Shown in pieces: positions 1-6,972 of a DNA stretch of 10,420 nucleotides; within the stretch, counting starts at the first letter, position 1, and each line of letters begins with the position of its first letter. Where the stretch lies: the NCBI GenBank assembly GCA_903890265.1, contig CAITAM010000510.1, positions 1 to 10,420 on the forward strand. Direction: 5' to 3'. The notes beneath the pieces were generated by a model that was not told the DNA's origin, ran no database searches, and worked only from the letters and a program-made list of their open reading frames with translations. Source of the DNA: an uncultured Pseudomonadota bacterium (GTDB lineage Bacteria; Pseudomonadota; Gammaproteobacteria; Steroidobacterales; Steroidobacteraceae). A program made the position numbers and the translations under genes.

Positions 1-884
1 CCGATGTCGAGGATCATGTCATCGGCAGCAACGTCGGCCACGGCCTTGACGTCAGCTTCGGCCGAAGCCGAAAACTCCTTCGCCACGACGACGTCGGTGG
101 GCAGCGGTACCTCGATCCCTTTCGCCGCGGCGTGCTCGAGGAGGCGCCGCGCGATATCCAGCATGTCGGGTTCTGCCAGCGACTTGCCGATGGGAAAACC
201 CTTCGCCAGCAGGAACGTGTTGGCAATGCCGCCACCCACGATCAGCCGGTCGACCTTCGCCAGCAGCGACTCGAGCACCGTCAGCTTGGTCGAGACCTTG
301 GAGCCGGCGACGATGGCGAGCATCGGTCGCGCGGGCTTATCGAGCGCGGTCTGCAATGCCGACAGCTCCTGCGAGAGGAGCGGCCCCGCGCAGGCCACCG
401 GGGCGAAGCGGGCGACACCGTGGGTGCTGGCCTCGGCGCGATGCGCCGTGCCAAAGGCATCCATTACGTAGATGTCGCAGAGTGCCGCAAGGCGGCGCGA
501 CAGCGTCTCGTCGTCCTTTTTCTCGCCGACGTTGAAGCGCACGTTCTCGCACAGGACCGCACTGCCGGCCTCCACGTCGACGCCGTCCAGCCAGTTGCTC
601 ACCAGGGGAACCCGGCGTCCGAGCATCTCCGACAGCCGTGTCGCCACGACCGCGAGGGAATTCGCGGCATCCGGGGCGCCCTCCGTGGGCCGACCGAGAT
701 GCGAGAGGATCATGACCTTTGCGCCCGCGTCGAGCGCAAGCTTGATCGTCGGGAGCGACGCCCGGATCCGGGCGTCGCTTGAAATCGCGCCATCGACCAG
801 CGGTACGTTCAGATCTTCACGGATCAATACACGCTTGCCCCGCAGATCGAGGTCCTGCATGCGAATGACGCCGAGACCGCCCAT
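1..884 (-). CDS. pgk: Phosphoglycerate kinase, N-terminal 294 residues (3' end beyond window)
   Basis: Cytosolic glycolytic/gluconeogenic enzyme that interconverts 1,3-bisphosphoglycerate + ADP and 3-phosphoglycerate + ATP. The visible part holds the whole N-terminal substrate domain and the start of the nucleotide domain: RxDxNVP signature at about 22-28 (D24, N26), SDARIRAS at 36-43, SHLGRP at 61-66 (H62, R65), ENVRF at 113-117, DAFGTAHRAEASTHG at 142-156, GSKVSTK at 194-200 and GGGIANTFL at 217-225. The frame is open to the window edge at a DDMILDIG segment, so about 100 residues with the C-terminal nucleotide-binding part are outside. The ATG at 884 is preferred over an in-frame ATG at 860 because it keeps the VI(R/K)M..LDL N-terminus of E. 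coli Pgk; a GAAGG lies 10 nt upstream inside gap. It is the third gene of the tkt-gap-pgk operon, 2 nt after the gap stop. Product is certain; the start is fairly sure. Confidence 0.97.
   Translation of the reverse strand, partial: MGGLGVIRMQDLDLRGKRVLIREDLNVPLVDGAISSDARIRASLPTIKLALDAGAKVMILSHLGRPTEGAPDAANSLAVVATRLSEMLGRRVPLVSNWLDGVDVEAGSAVLCENVRFNVGEKKDDETLSRRLAALCDIYVMDAFGTAHRAEASTHGVARFAPVACAGPLLSQELSALQTALDKPARPMLAIVAGSKVSTKLTVLESLLAKVDRLIVGGGIANTFLLAKGFPIGKSLAEPDMLDIARRLLEHAAAKGIEVPLPTDVVVAKEFSASAEADVKAVADVAADDMILDI
754..779. repeat. 26-bp perfect palindrome inside pgk
   Basis: Bases 754-779 form an uninterrupted perfect palindrome of 13 bp per arm, centred on GGATCC and beginning AGCGACG on both strands. 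It encodes residues S36 to S43 of Pgk plus two bases of the next codon, part of the conserved substrate-binding SDARIRAS segment. Its sense may be no more than the codon choice for a conserved peptide whose codons happen to mirror each other. The dyad is a direct observation; no function is claimed. Confidence 0.9.
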
Positions 885-886
885 CT

Positions 887-1900
887 TCACTTGGCCTTCG
901 ACCACGCCAGGGTCGTGTCGATCATTCGATTGGAGAAACCCCACTCGTTGTCGTACCACGCGCAGACCTTGACGAGCGTGCCGTCAATGACTTTCGTCAG
1001 CGTGGCATCGTAGGTCGAGGACGCCGGATCGTGGTTGAAGTCCACCGACACCAGGGGACCGTCGCTGTAGGCGAGTACGCCCTTGAGCGGGCCGTCCGCG
1101 GCGGCCCGAAGCACCGCGTTGATTTCATCGACGGTCGTCGCACGCTTGGCGGTGAAGGTCAGGTCAACCATCGAGACATTGATGGTCGGCACGCGCACGG
1201 CAAAGCCGTCCAGCTTGCCCTTGAGCTCCGGCAGCACGAGGCCCACGGCCGCCGCGGCACCGGTCTTGGTCGGAATCATCGACATCGTGGCCGAGCGGGC
1301 CCGGCGCAGGTCCTTGTGGAAAACGTCGGTGAGAACCTGATCGTTGGTGTAGGAGTGGATGGTGGTCATGATGCCAGCGACGACGCCGATGCTCTGGTGC
1401 AGCGGGTGCACGAGCGGTGCGAGGCAGTTGGTCGTGCAGGAGGCGTTCGAAATCACCGACATGGCCGACGTCAGCGTGTGGTGGTTCACGCCGTAGACGA
1501 TCGTGGCATCGGCTGCGCCGTCGGCGGGAGCCGAAATAACGACCTTCTTCGCGCCCGCCTCGATGTGCTTACCTGCTTTTTCCTTGCTGGTGAAAAGACC
1601 CGTACATTCGAGGACGTAGTCGACTCCGAGCGAACCCCAGGGGAGCTTCGCCGGGTCACGCTCGGCGAGTACACGGATGCGATCGCCGTTGACCACCATC
1701 GAGTCGCCTTCGACATGGACCTCACCGCGGAACCTGCCGTGCACGGTGTCAAATCGGGTGAGGTGCGCATTCGTCTGGGCATCACCGAGATCGTTGATGG
1801 CCACGATGCTGATGTCGCCGCGCTGGTGGTGCTCGTAGAGCGCCCGCAGCGTGTTGCGACCGATGCGTCCGTATCCGTTGATGCCGACCTTAATCGTCAT
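887..1900 (-). CDS. gap: Glyceraldehyde-3-phosphate dehydrogenase (type I, NAD-type)
   Basis: Oxidises and phosphorylates glyceraldehyde 3-phosphate to 1,3-bisphosphoglycerate with reduction of NAD+, in the cytosol; works in both directions. At 337 aa it has the normal family length. Visible: Rossmann motif GINGYGRIGR (6-15), D37 in AINDL after the second strand, which favours NAD+ over NADP+, the catalytic ASCTTNC (153-159, nucleophile C155), catalytic H182 in HSYTND, the phosphate-site PTKTGAAAAVG (210-220), and the C-terminal YDNEWGFSNR (316-325). The ATG at 1900 has an AGAGGT Shine-Dalgarno five bases upstream. It starts 33 bp after the tkt stop and ends 2 nt before pgk, so the three are surely co-transcribed. 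Erythrose-4-phosphate dehydrogenase (Epd), which sits next to pgk in other gammaproteobacteria, was considered; the SYTNDQ and PTKTGAA segments fit GAPDH instead. Confidence 0.96.
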   Translation of the reverse strand: MTIKVGINGYGRIGRNTLRALYEHHQRGDISIVAINDLGDAQTNAHLTRFDTVHGRFRGEVHVEGDSMVVNGDRIRVLAERDPAKLPWGSLGVDYVLECTGLFTSKEKAGKHIEAGAKKVVISAPADGAADATIVYGVNHHTLTSAMSVISNASCTTNCLAPLVHPLHQSIGVVAGIMTTIHSYTNDQVLTDVFHKDLRRARSATMSMIPTKTGAAAAVGLVLPELKGKLDGFAVRVPTINVSMVDLTFTAKRATTVDEINAVLRAAADGPLKGVLAYSDGPLVSVDFNHDPASSTYDATLTKVIDGTLVKVCAWYDNEWGFSNRMIDTTLAWSKAK

Positions 1901-1933
1901 GTCATACCTCTGTTGATGGACTGGCCCCGTGTT

Positions 1934-3937
1934 TCAGCGGGCGCCGGTCAGTAGTTCATGGGCAATCCGGACCACGTTCTCCGGCACGAAGCCGAAGTGC
2001 GCGAAGAGTTCCTTGGCGGGCGCCGAGCGGCCGAACTGGTCGATGCCAAGGACCCGCCCGCGAGCGCCGACGTAGCGCCACCAGCCGTCGCTGACGCCCG
2101 CTTCGATCGCAATGCACGGCACACCCCGCGGCAGGACAGAATCACGCCAGGCCTGATCCTGGCGATCAAACACGCTGGTCGATGGCATCGATACGACGCG
2201 GGTCGCAATGCCCGCGCTCTCGAGGCTGGCCCGCGCCGCCATGGCGACAGCGACCTCGGACCCGGTGGCGATCAGCACCATTTCGGCGGTCGCCGACGCC
2301 TCGGCAAGCACGTACCCGCCGCGCCTCACCTGCGCCACGGTGTGCTCATCGCGCGGCTGCGCCGGCAGACCCTGCCGGCTGAGCGCAAGACACGTCGGGC
2401 CGTCCTGCCGACCGATGGCATCGAGCCACGCCACGTAGGTTTCGACCGCATCGCACGGGCGCCATACCGTGACGTCCGGAATGATGCGCAGGCTCGCCAG
2501 ATGCTCGATGGGCTGGTGCGTCGGCCCGTCCTCGCCAAGGCCGATCGAATCGTGGCTCAGGACGAAGATAGACCCGATCCGCATGAGCGCGGCCATGCGG
2601 ATCGCATTGCGGGCGTAGTCTGAAAACACGAGGAACGTGCCGCCGTACGCTCGCAGCGCGCCGTGCAGCTCGAGACCGTTCATGATCGCGGCCATACCGA
2701 ACTCGCGCACGCCGTAATGGACGTAATTGCCGGCCGGATCGGCCGATGACAGGACCCGCGAGCCGGCGTGCCAGGTGTTGTTCGACCCGGTCAGATCGGC
2801 GGAGCCGCCAATCAGCTCCGGGAGCTTCGGCGCAAAGGCGGTCAGCGCCGCCTGCGAGGAAGCGCGCGTTGCGGCATTGCCGCCGGCGGCCTGGACGAGC
2901 GCCAGCGTCGCTGCAGCCTCGGCCGCAAAGCCTTCGGGCAGGGCGCCGGCCTGGCGCCGCTCGAATTCGGCCGCGAGCTCCGGGTGAGCCGTCCGGTAGG
3001 CCTGGAACAGCTTCTTCCACTTCGATTCGGCACGCTTGCCCGCGGACCGAGCGTCCCAGCCCGCCCGGATGTCGTCCGGCACCTCGAAGGGCGGCGAGGC
3101 CCAGTCGAGAGCCTGCCGGGTGGCGGCAATCTCGGCAGCACCCAGCGCCTCGCCGTGCACCGATTTGGTGCCGGCCTTTGCCGGCGAACCGAAGCCGATG
3201 ACGGTCTTGCAGCAGATGAGGGAGGGCTTCGCGGTCTCGCGCTGGGCCTTGCGGACGGCGCGCTTGATCGCTTCCGGGTCGTGCCCGTCCACACCCCGCA
3301 CCACGTGCCAGCCGTAGGCCTCGAAACGTCTCGGCGTGTCGTCCGTGAACCAGCCTTCCGTTTTCCCGTCAATTGAGATGCCGTTGTCGTCGTAAAAGGC
3401 GATCAGCTTGCCAAGACCGAGCGTGCCAGCCAGTGAGCAGGCCTCGTGCGACACGCCCTCCATCAGGCAGCCGTCGCCGAGAAATACGTAGGTGCGATGG
3501 TCAACGACCGGGAACTCCGGCCGGTTGAAAGTCGCCGCCAGGTGCTTTTCCGCGAGCGCAAGGCCGACGGCGTTGGCCAGCCCCTGGCCGAGCGGGCCGG
3601 TCGTGGTCTCGATCCCGAGTGCCCGATCGCGCTCCGGGTGCCCGGCGGTGTGCGCCCCCATCTGCCGGAAGCGCCGCAGATCGTCCATCGTCAGCGGGTA
3701 GCCGCTCAGGTGCAGCAGGGCATACAGCAGCATCGAGCCGTGCCCGTTCGACAGCACGAAACGATCGCGGTCGACCCAGCGCGGGTTCGCCGGACTATGT
3801 TTAAGAAAGTCGTTCCAGAGCACCTCGGCGATGTCCGCCATGCCCATCGGCATACCGGGATGGCCTGAATTCGCGGCCTGAACCGCGTCCATACTTAGCG
3901 CGCGAATCGCGTTCGCGAGCTGCCGTCGTGTGGGCAT
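1934..3937 (-). CDS. tkt: Transketolase
   Basis: Thiamine-diphosphate and divalent-metal dependent enzyme that moves two-carbon ketol units between ketose and aldose phosphates in the pentose phosphate pathway. From the ATG at 3937 the protein is 667 aa, close to E. coli TktA (663). Key residues fall at nearly the same numbers as in E. coli: H26 (SGHPG), H66 (NGHGS), H100, the ThDP motif GDG at 154-156 with N185, H261, catalytic E412 (REFGMA), signature 2 GEDGPTHQP (468-476, D470, H474), and the C-terminal domain with ATGSE (557-561). The frame opens six codons earlier at a TTG (3955), but the 3937 ATG matches the TktA N-terminus (M..RxxLANAIRALSMDAVQ) and has AAGGGG at 3942-3947, four bases upstream. 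First gene of tkt-gap-pgk. The TPP order and absence of DXS hallmarks rule out deoxyxylulose-phosphate synthase. Confidence 0.97.
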   Translation of the reverse strand: MPTRRQLANAIRALSMDAVQAANSGHPGMPMGMADIAEVLWNDFLKHSPANPRWVDRDRFVLSNGHGSMLLYALLHLSGYPLTMDDLRRFRQMGAHTAGHPERDRALGIETTTGPLGQGLANAVGLALAEKHLAATFNRPEFPVVDHRTYVFLGDGCLMEGVSHEACSLAGTLGLGKLIAFYDDNGISIDGKTEGWFTDDTPRRFEAYGWHVVRGVDGHDPEAIKRAVRKAQRETAKPSLICCKTVIGFGSPAKAGTKSVHGEALGAAEIAATRQALDWASPPFEVPDDIRAGWDARSAGKRAESKWKKLFQAYRTAHPELAAEFERRQAGALPEGFAAEAAATLALVQAAGGNAATRASSQAALTAFAPKLPELIGGSADLTGSNNTWHAGSRVLSSADPAGNYVHYGVREFGMAAIMNGLELHGALRAYGGTFLVFSDYARNAIRMAALMRIGSIFVLSHDSIGLGEDGPTHQPIEHLASLRIIPDVTVWRPCDAVETYVAWLDAIGRQDGPTCLALSRQGLPAQPRDEHTVAQVRRGGYVLAEASATAEMVLIATGSEVAVAMAARASLESAGIATRVVSMPSTSVFDRQDQAWRDSVLPRGVPCIAIEAGVSDGWWRYVGARGRVLGIDQFGRSAPAKELFAHFGFVPENVVRIAHELLTGAR

Positions 3938-3985
3938 GAATCCCCTTGCGAGCAAAGGTGGTTGGATCGGGTCGATTAATCCTGC

Positions 3986-4014
3986 ATTGTCGCAGCCGCG
4001 TGGTTCCCGGGCAA
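3986..4014 (-). promoter_or_regulatory. Candidate promoter for tkt-gap-pgk
   Basis: On the minus strand TTGCCC (4009-4014) and GACAAT (3986-3991) are separated by exactly 17 bp, matching sigma-70 spacing with 3/6 and 4/6 consensus bases. A start near 3979 would give a leader of about 40 nt before the tkt ATG. An 8-bp palindrome GATTAATC (3974-3981) lies at the predicted start. The match is modest and rests on position and spacing only. Confidence 0.3.
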
Positions 4015-4024
4015 CGGCAATGAG

Positions 4025-4053
4025 GGCGGAATCCGCCTTAGATCAGGTATAGT
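4025..4053 (+). promoter_or_regulatory. Candidate metK promoter with a 13-bp dyad in the -35 region
   Basis: TATAGT at 4048-4053 is a good -10 hexamer, followed by GCTCG and preceded by GG; transcription would begin near 4060 and give a leader of about 135 nt. No recognisable -35 hexamer stands 16-18 bp upstream. That place is instead occupied by a perfect dyad, GGCGGA-A-TCCGCC at 4025-4037, which could be an operator or activator site. Its core CGGAATCCG recurs at 4101-4109, downstream of the predicted start. The -10 is seen; the role of the dyad is inference. Confidence 0.4.
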
Positions 4054-4057
4054 GCTC

Positions 4058-4161
4058 GCCGGCCCCACCGGAGCCACGCCGGCGGTGGCACGGCACCGAC
4101 CGGAATCCGATTCGGCGGGCGCCGCGAAGGCATCCGGGTGCGTGGGCAGTTCCCGCACCCG
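4058..4161 (+). promoter_or_regulatory. GC-rich foldable 5' leader of metK
   Basis: The predicted metK leader can fold in several ways. Near the 5' end CCACCG (4065-4070) can pair with CGGTGG (4083-4088), while CGGTG of the same segment (4083-4087) can pair instead with CACCG (4094-4098), so the two stems exclude each other; GCCGGC (4058-4063 and 4078-4083) offers a third pairing. Closer to the gene there is one strong stem: CGGGTGC (4135-4141), a GT bulge, GGG (4144-4146), loop CAGTT, then CCCGCACCCG (4152-4161), ten pairs in all. It is not followed by a T run, so it is not a standard terminator, and it ends 18 nt before the metK AGGA. No known SAM riboswitch class is recognised. In DNA this GC-rich some of the pairing is expected by chance. 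Confidence 0.35.
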
Positions 4162-4194
4162 CTCCGACAGACAGCTTGCAGGAATACCAACACG

Positions 4195-5355
4195 ATGAGC
4201 AGCGGCTCCTACCTATTTACCTCCGAGTCGGTATCTGAAGGTCATCCAGACAAGGTCGCCGACCAGATCTCAGACGCGGTGCTCGATGCGATTCTGACGC
4301 AGGACAAGTCCGCCCGAGTCGCCTGCGAGACCCTCGTCAAGACCGGCTGCGCGATCATCGCCGGCGAAATCACGACCACCGCGTGGGTCGATCTCGAGGC
4401 ACTGGTACGCCGCACGGTCCTCAGGATCGGCTACGACTCGTCGGAGATGGGCTTCGATGGCGCGAGCTGTGCCGTCATCAACATCATCGGCAAGCAATCC
4501 CCGGACATTGCGCAGGGCGTCGACCGCAAAGATCCCCGCAAGCAGGGCGCCGGCGACCAAGGCCTTATGTTTGGTTATGCCTCGAACGAGACCGACGTGC
4601 TGATGCCGGCGCCGATCACCTTCGCGCATCGCCTCGTCAAGCGGCAGGCGGACGTCCGGCGCAACGGCGCCCTGCCCTGGCTGCGGCCGGATGCGAAGAG
4701 CCAGATCACCTTCCGCTACGAAAACGACAAGCCGGTCGCGATCGACGCCGTGGTGCTGTCGACCCAGCACTCGCCGGACGTTGGCATCCGCAAGCTGCGC
4801 GAGGGCGTCATGGAGGAAATCATCCTGCCGACGCTGCCGTCCGCCTGGCTGCACAAAAAGACCAAGTTCCACATCAACCCGACCGGCAACTTCGTGGTTG
4901 GCGGCCCGGTGGGTGACTGCGGCCTGACCGGCCGCAAGATCATCGTCGACACCTACGGCGGCTTCGCCCGGCACGGCGGCGGCGCCTTCTCCGGCAAGGA
5001 TCCGAGCAAGGTCGACCGGTCCGCGGCCTACGCCGCCCGCTACGTTGCCAAGAACATCGTCGCCGCGGGTCTCGCGGAGCGCTGCGAGGTCCAGGTGTCG
5101 TACGCGATCGGTGTCGCTGAACCGACCTCGGTAACCGTGGAAACCTTTGGCACCAGCAAGCTGTCGCGCGAACGGCTGACGCAACTCGTCCGCCGCCATT
5201 TCGACCTCACGCCCTACGGCCTGCGGCAGATGCTGGACCTCGCCCGGCCGATCTACGAGGCCACGGCGGCTTACGGCCATTTCGGCCGCACCGAAGCCGA
5301 GTTCCGCTGGGAGCGCACCGACAAGGCGAAGGCCCTGAAGGCGGACGCACGCTGA
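4195..5355 (+). CDS. metK: S-adenosylmethionine synthetase (methionine adenosyltransferase)
   Basis: Makes S-adenosylmethionine from methionine and ATP, releasing phosphate and pyrophosphate; cytosolic, homotetrameric in bacteria, needing Mg2+ and K+. The 386-aa product has normal length (E. coli MetK 384). Visible: FTSESVSEGHPDK near the N-terminus with H17 and D19, signature 1 GAGDQGLMFGYA (118-129), FHINPTGNFVVGGP (225-238), GLTGRKIIVDTYGG (243-256), the glycine-rich signature 2 GGGAFSGKD (261-269), and the C-terminal domain ending in the usual E(A)EFRWE..DKA. The frame is open upstream to 4138, but the ATG at 4195 fits the family N-terminus and has AGGA at 4180-4183, an 11-nt spacing that is slightly long. 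It is divergent from tkt and followed, after a riboswitch, by ahcY; no terminator separates the two, so a joint transcript is likely. Confidence 0.97.
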   Translation: MSSGSYLFTSESVSEGHPDKVADQISDAVLDAILTQDKSARVACETLVKTGCAIIAGEITTTAWVDLEALVRRTVLRIGYDSSEMGFDGASCAVINIIGKQSPDIAQGVDRKDPRKQGAGDQGLMFGYASNETDVLMPAPITFAHRLVKRQADVRRNGALPWLRPDAKSQITFRYENDKPVAIDAVVLSTQHSPDVGIRKLREGVMEEIILPTLPSAWLHKKTKFHINPTGNFVVGGPVGDCGLTGRKIIVDTYGGFARHGGGAFSGKDPSKVDRSAAYAARYVAKNIVAAGLAERCEVQVSYAIGVAEPTSVTVETFGTSKLSRERLTQLVRRHFDLTPYGLRQMLDLARPIYEATAAYGHFGRTEAEFRWERTDKAKALKADAR

Positions 5356-5374
5356 GCCGATAACGAACACAAGC

Positions 5375-5460
5375 GGCCGAGGGGCGTTGCAGCGATGGCG
5401 TGTTCAATAGGGAGCACGCCACGTCAGGCTCGGCAGCTTGCCAACAGTCAACGGCGCCCA
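5375..5460 (+). ncRNA. S-adenosylhomocysteine (SAH) riboswitch upstream of ahcY
   Basis: The conserved architecture of the SAH riboswitch (ahcY leader motif) is present in order. P1 pairs GCCGAG (5376-5381) with CTCGGC (5429-5434). The conserved core reads GAGGGGCGTTGCAGCG on the 5' side and TCAGGCTCGG on the 3' side. A P2 hairpin pairs TGGCGTGTTC (5396-5405) with GAGCACGCCA (5412-5421), nine Watson-Crick pairs and one G-U around AATAGG. The pseudoknot P4 pairs GGGCGT (5382-5387) with GCGCCC (5454-5459) within the hallmark AACGGCGCYC end. In the known class SAH binding raises expression of SAH-recycling genes. The ahcY GAGG (5475-5478) starts 16 nt after the pseudoknot and there is no T run, so control through ribosome access is more likely than termination; that step is inference. 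The element begins 20 nt after the metK stop, so it may work within a metK-ahcY message or one starting inside metK. Confidence 0.93.
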
Positions 5461-5485
5461 TTCTTAACTCCAGTGAGGATAGAGA

Positions 5486-6898
5486 ATGAGCGCCGTACTT
5501 AAGACCACCAAGGATTTCCACGTCGCCAACATGGGCGAGGCCGCCTTCGGCCGCAAGGAAATCACCATCGCCGAAACCGAGATGCCGGGCCTGATGGCCG
5601 TCCGTGAGGAATACGCCTCGCGGCAGCCGCTGAAGGGCGCGCGGATCGCCGGCTCCCTGCACATGACCATTCAGACCGCCGTCCTCATCGAGACGCTGAA
5701 GGCGCTCGGCGCGGACGTGCGCTGGGCATCCTGCAACATCTACTCGACGCAGGACCACGCCGCGGCGGCCATCGTCGAGGCGGGTACCCCGGTGTTTGCC
5801 TACAAGGGCGAGTCGCTGGCCGACTACTGGGAGTTCACGCACCGCATTTTCGAGTGGGCGGATGGCTCCATCGCCAACATGATCCTCGATGACGGCGGCG
5901 ATGCCACCCTGCTGGTGCACCTCGGCCTGCGCGCGGAGTCCGACCCGTCCGTGGTGACCAAGCCGACGAACGAAGAGGAAGAGGCGCTGTTCGCCTCGAT
6001 CCAGACCCGTCTTCGCACCCGTCCGGGCTTTTACGCCGCGCTCGCCAAGAGCATCCAGGGCGTCACCGAGGAAACCACCACCGGCGTGCACCGGCTTTAC
6101 CAGATGCAGAAGGAAGGCTCGCTGCTGTTCCCGGCGATCAACGTCAACGATTCGGTGACGAAGTCGAAATTCGACAACCTCTACGGTTGCCGCGAATCGC
6201 TTGTCGACGCCATCAAGCGCGCCACTGATGTCATGATCGCCGGCAAGGTCGCGGTCGTCGCCGGCTACGGCGATGTCGGCAAGGGCAGTGCGCAGGCGCT
6301 GAAGGCTCTGTCAGCGCAGGTCTGGGTGACTGAAATCGATCCGATCTGCGCGCTGCAGGCGGCGATGGACGGCTACCGGGTCGTGACGATGGAGACGGCC
6401 GTCAAGCACGCCGACATCTTCGTCACGGCGACGGGCAACCTGCGCGTCATCAACCACGACCACATGCGGCAGATGAAGCACAACGCCATCGTCTGCAACA
6501 TCGGTCACTTCGACAGTGAGATCGACATCGCCTCGCTGCGCCAGTACACCTGGGAGAACATCAAGCCACAGGTCGACCACGTGATCTTCCCGGATGGCAA
6601 GCGGATCATCGTGCTGGCGGAAGGCCGGCTCGTGAACCTCGGCTGCGCCACCGGCCATCCGAGCTTCGTGATGTCCTCGTCCTTCGCCAACCAGACCCTC
6701 GCTCAGATCGAGCTCTGGACCAACCGGTCGAAGTACGAGAACAAGGTGTACACGCTGCCGAAGCATCTCGATGAGCACGTGGCCCGCCTGCACCTTGCCA
6801 AACTCGGCGTGGAGCTGACGACACTGACGCCCGAGCAGGCGGCGTACATCCGCGTCGATGCCTCGGGTCCGTTCAAGCCGGATCACTACCGCTACTGA
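5486..6898 (+). CDS. ahcY: Adenosylhomocysteinase (SAH hydrolase)
   Basis: Reversibly splits S-adenosylhomocysteine into adenosine and homocysteine, using tightly bound NAD+; it removes the product inhibitor of SAM-dependent methyltransferases and feeds homocysteine back to methionine. At 470 aa it is the long bacterial/plant form: about 40 residues near 152-191 are extra relative to the 432-aa human enzyme. Visible: SLHMT with H59, NIYSTQDHAAAA (84-95), LDDGGD (134-139), TEETTTG (194-200), VTKSKFDNLYGCRESL (224-239; K226, D230, C235), NAD-binding GYGDVGKG (260-267), NIGHFD (338-343, H341), and the conserved C-terminal KPDHYRY that reaches into the neighbouring subunit's cofactor site. All known catalytic residues are in place. 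GAGG at 5475-5478 stands seven bases before the ATG. It is controlled by the SAH riboswitch just upstream and ends at a strong terminator. Confidence 0.98.
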   Translation: MSAVLKTTKDFHVANMGEAAFGRKEITIAETEMPGLMAVREEYASRQPLKGARIAGSLHMTIQTAVLIETLKALGADVRWASCNIYSTQDHAAAAIVEAGTPVFAYKGESLADYWEFTHRIFEWADGSIANMILDDGGDATLLVHLGLRAESDPSVVTKPTNEEEEALFASIQTRLRTRPGFYAALAKSIQGVTEETTTGVHRLYQMQKEGSLLFPAINVNDSVTKSKFDNLYGCRESLVDAIKRATDVMIAGKVAVVAGYGDVGKGSAQALKALSAQVWVTEIDPICALQAAMDGYRVVTMETAVKHADIFVTATGNLRVINHDHMRQMKHNAIVCNIGHFDSEIDIASLRQYTWENIKPQVDHVIFPDGKRIIVLAEGRLVNLGCATGHPSFVMSSSFANQTLAQIELWTNRSKYENKVYTLPKHLDEHVARLHLAKLGVELTTLTPEQAAYIRVDASGPFKPDHYRY

Positions 6899-6938
6899 CC
6901 GGCCGCGGTTCGGGCGGAGTCGCTCTGCCCCGCGACAG

Positions 6939-6972
6939 GCCCCGGCGTCGTCCGACGCCGGGGCTTTTTTTT
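6939..6972 (+). terminator. Intrinsic terminator after ahcY
   Basis: GCCCCGGCGTC (6939-6949), loop GTCC and GACGCCGGGGC (6954-6964) form an 11-bp perfect GC-rich stem directly followed by eight T (6965-6972). It lies 41 bp after the ahcY stop and closes the metK-ahcY unit. This is the only textbook rho-independent terminator in the window. Confidence 0.96.

Noticed and set aside
887..1900. Erythrose-4-phosphate dehydrogenase (epd) instead of gap
   Set aside because: Epd is often next to pgk, but the HSYTNDQ and PTKTGAA segments match GAPDH and differ from the Epd counterparts.
1..1934. A Calvin-cycle (cbb) operon, since tkt, gap and pgk occur together in such operons
   Set aside because: No RuBisCO, phosphoribulokinase or CbbR gene is visible, and tkt-gap-pgk is equally usual as a glycolytic cluster. 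The genes left of the window could still change this.
4135..4161. An intrinsic terminator or attenuator before metK
   Set aside because: The stem is strong but the following bases (CTCCGACAGAC) hold no T run.
4054..4194. A known SAM riboswitch upstream of metK
   Set aside because: None of the conserved cores of the SAM-I, SAM-II or SAM/SAH classes could be recognised in the leader.
4270..5370. 366-codon open frame on the minus strand opposite metK
   Set aside because: Composition mirrors the metK codon bias, with no family motif and no ribosome-binding site of note; it is a shadow of metK.
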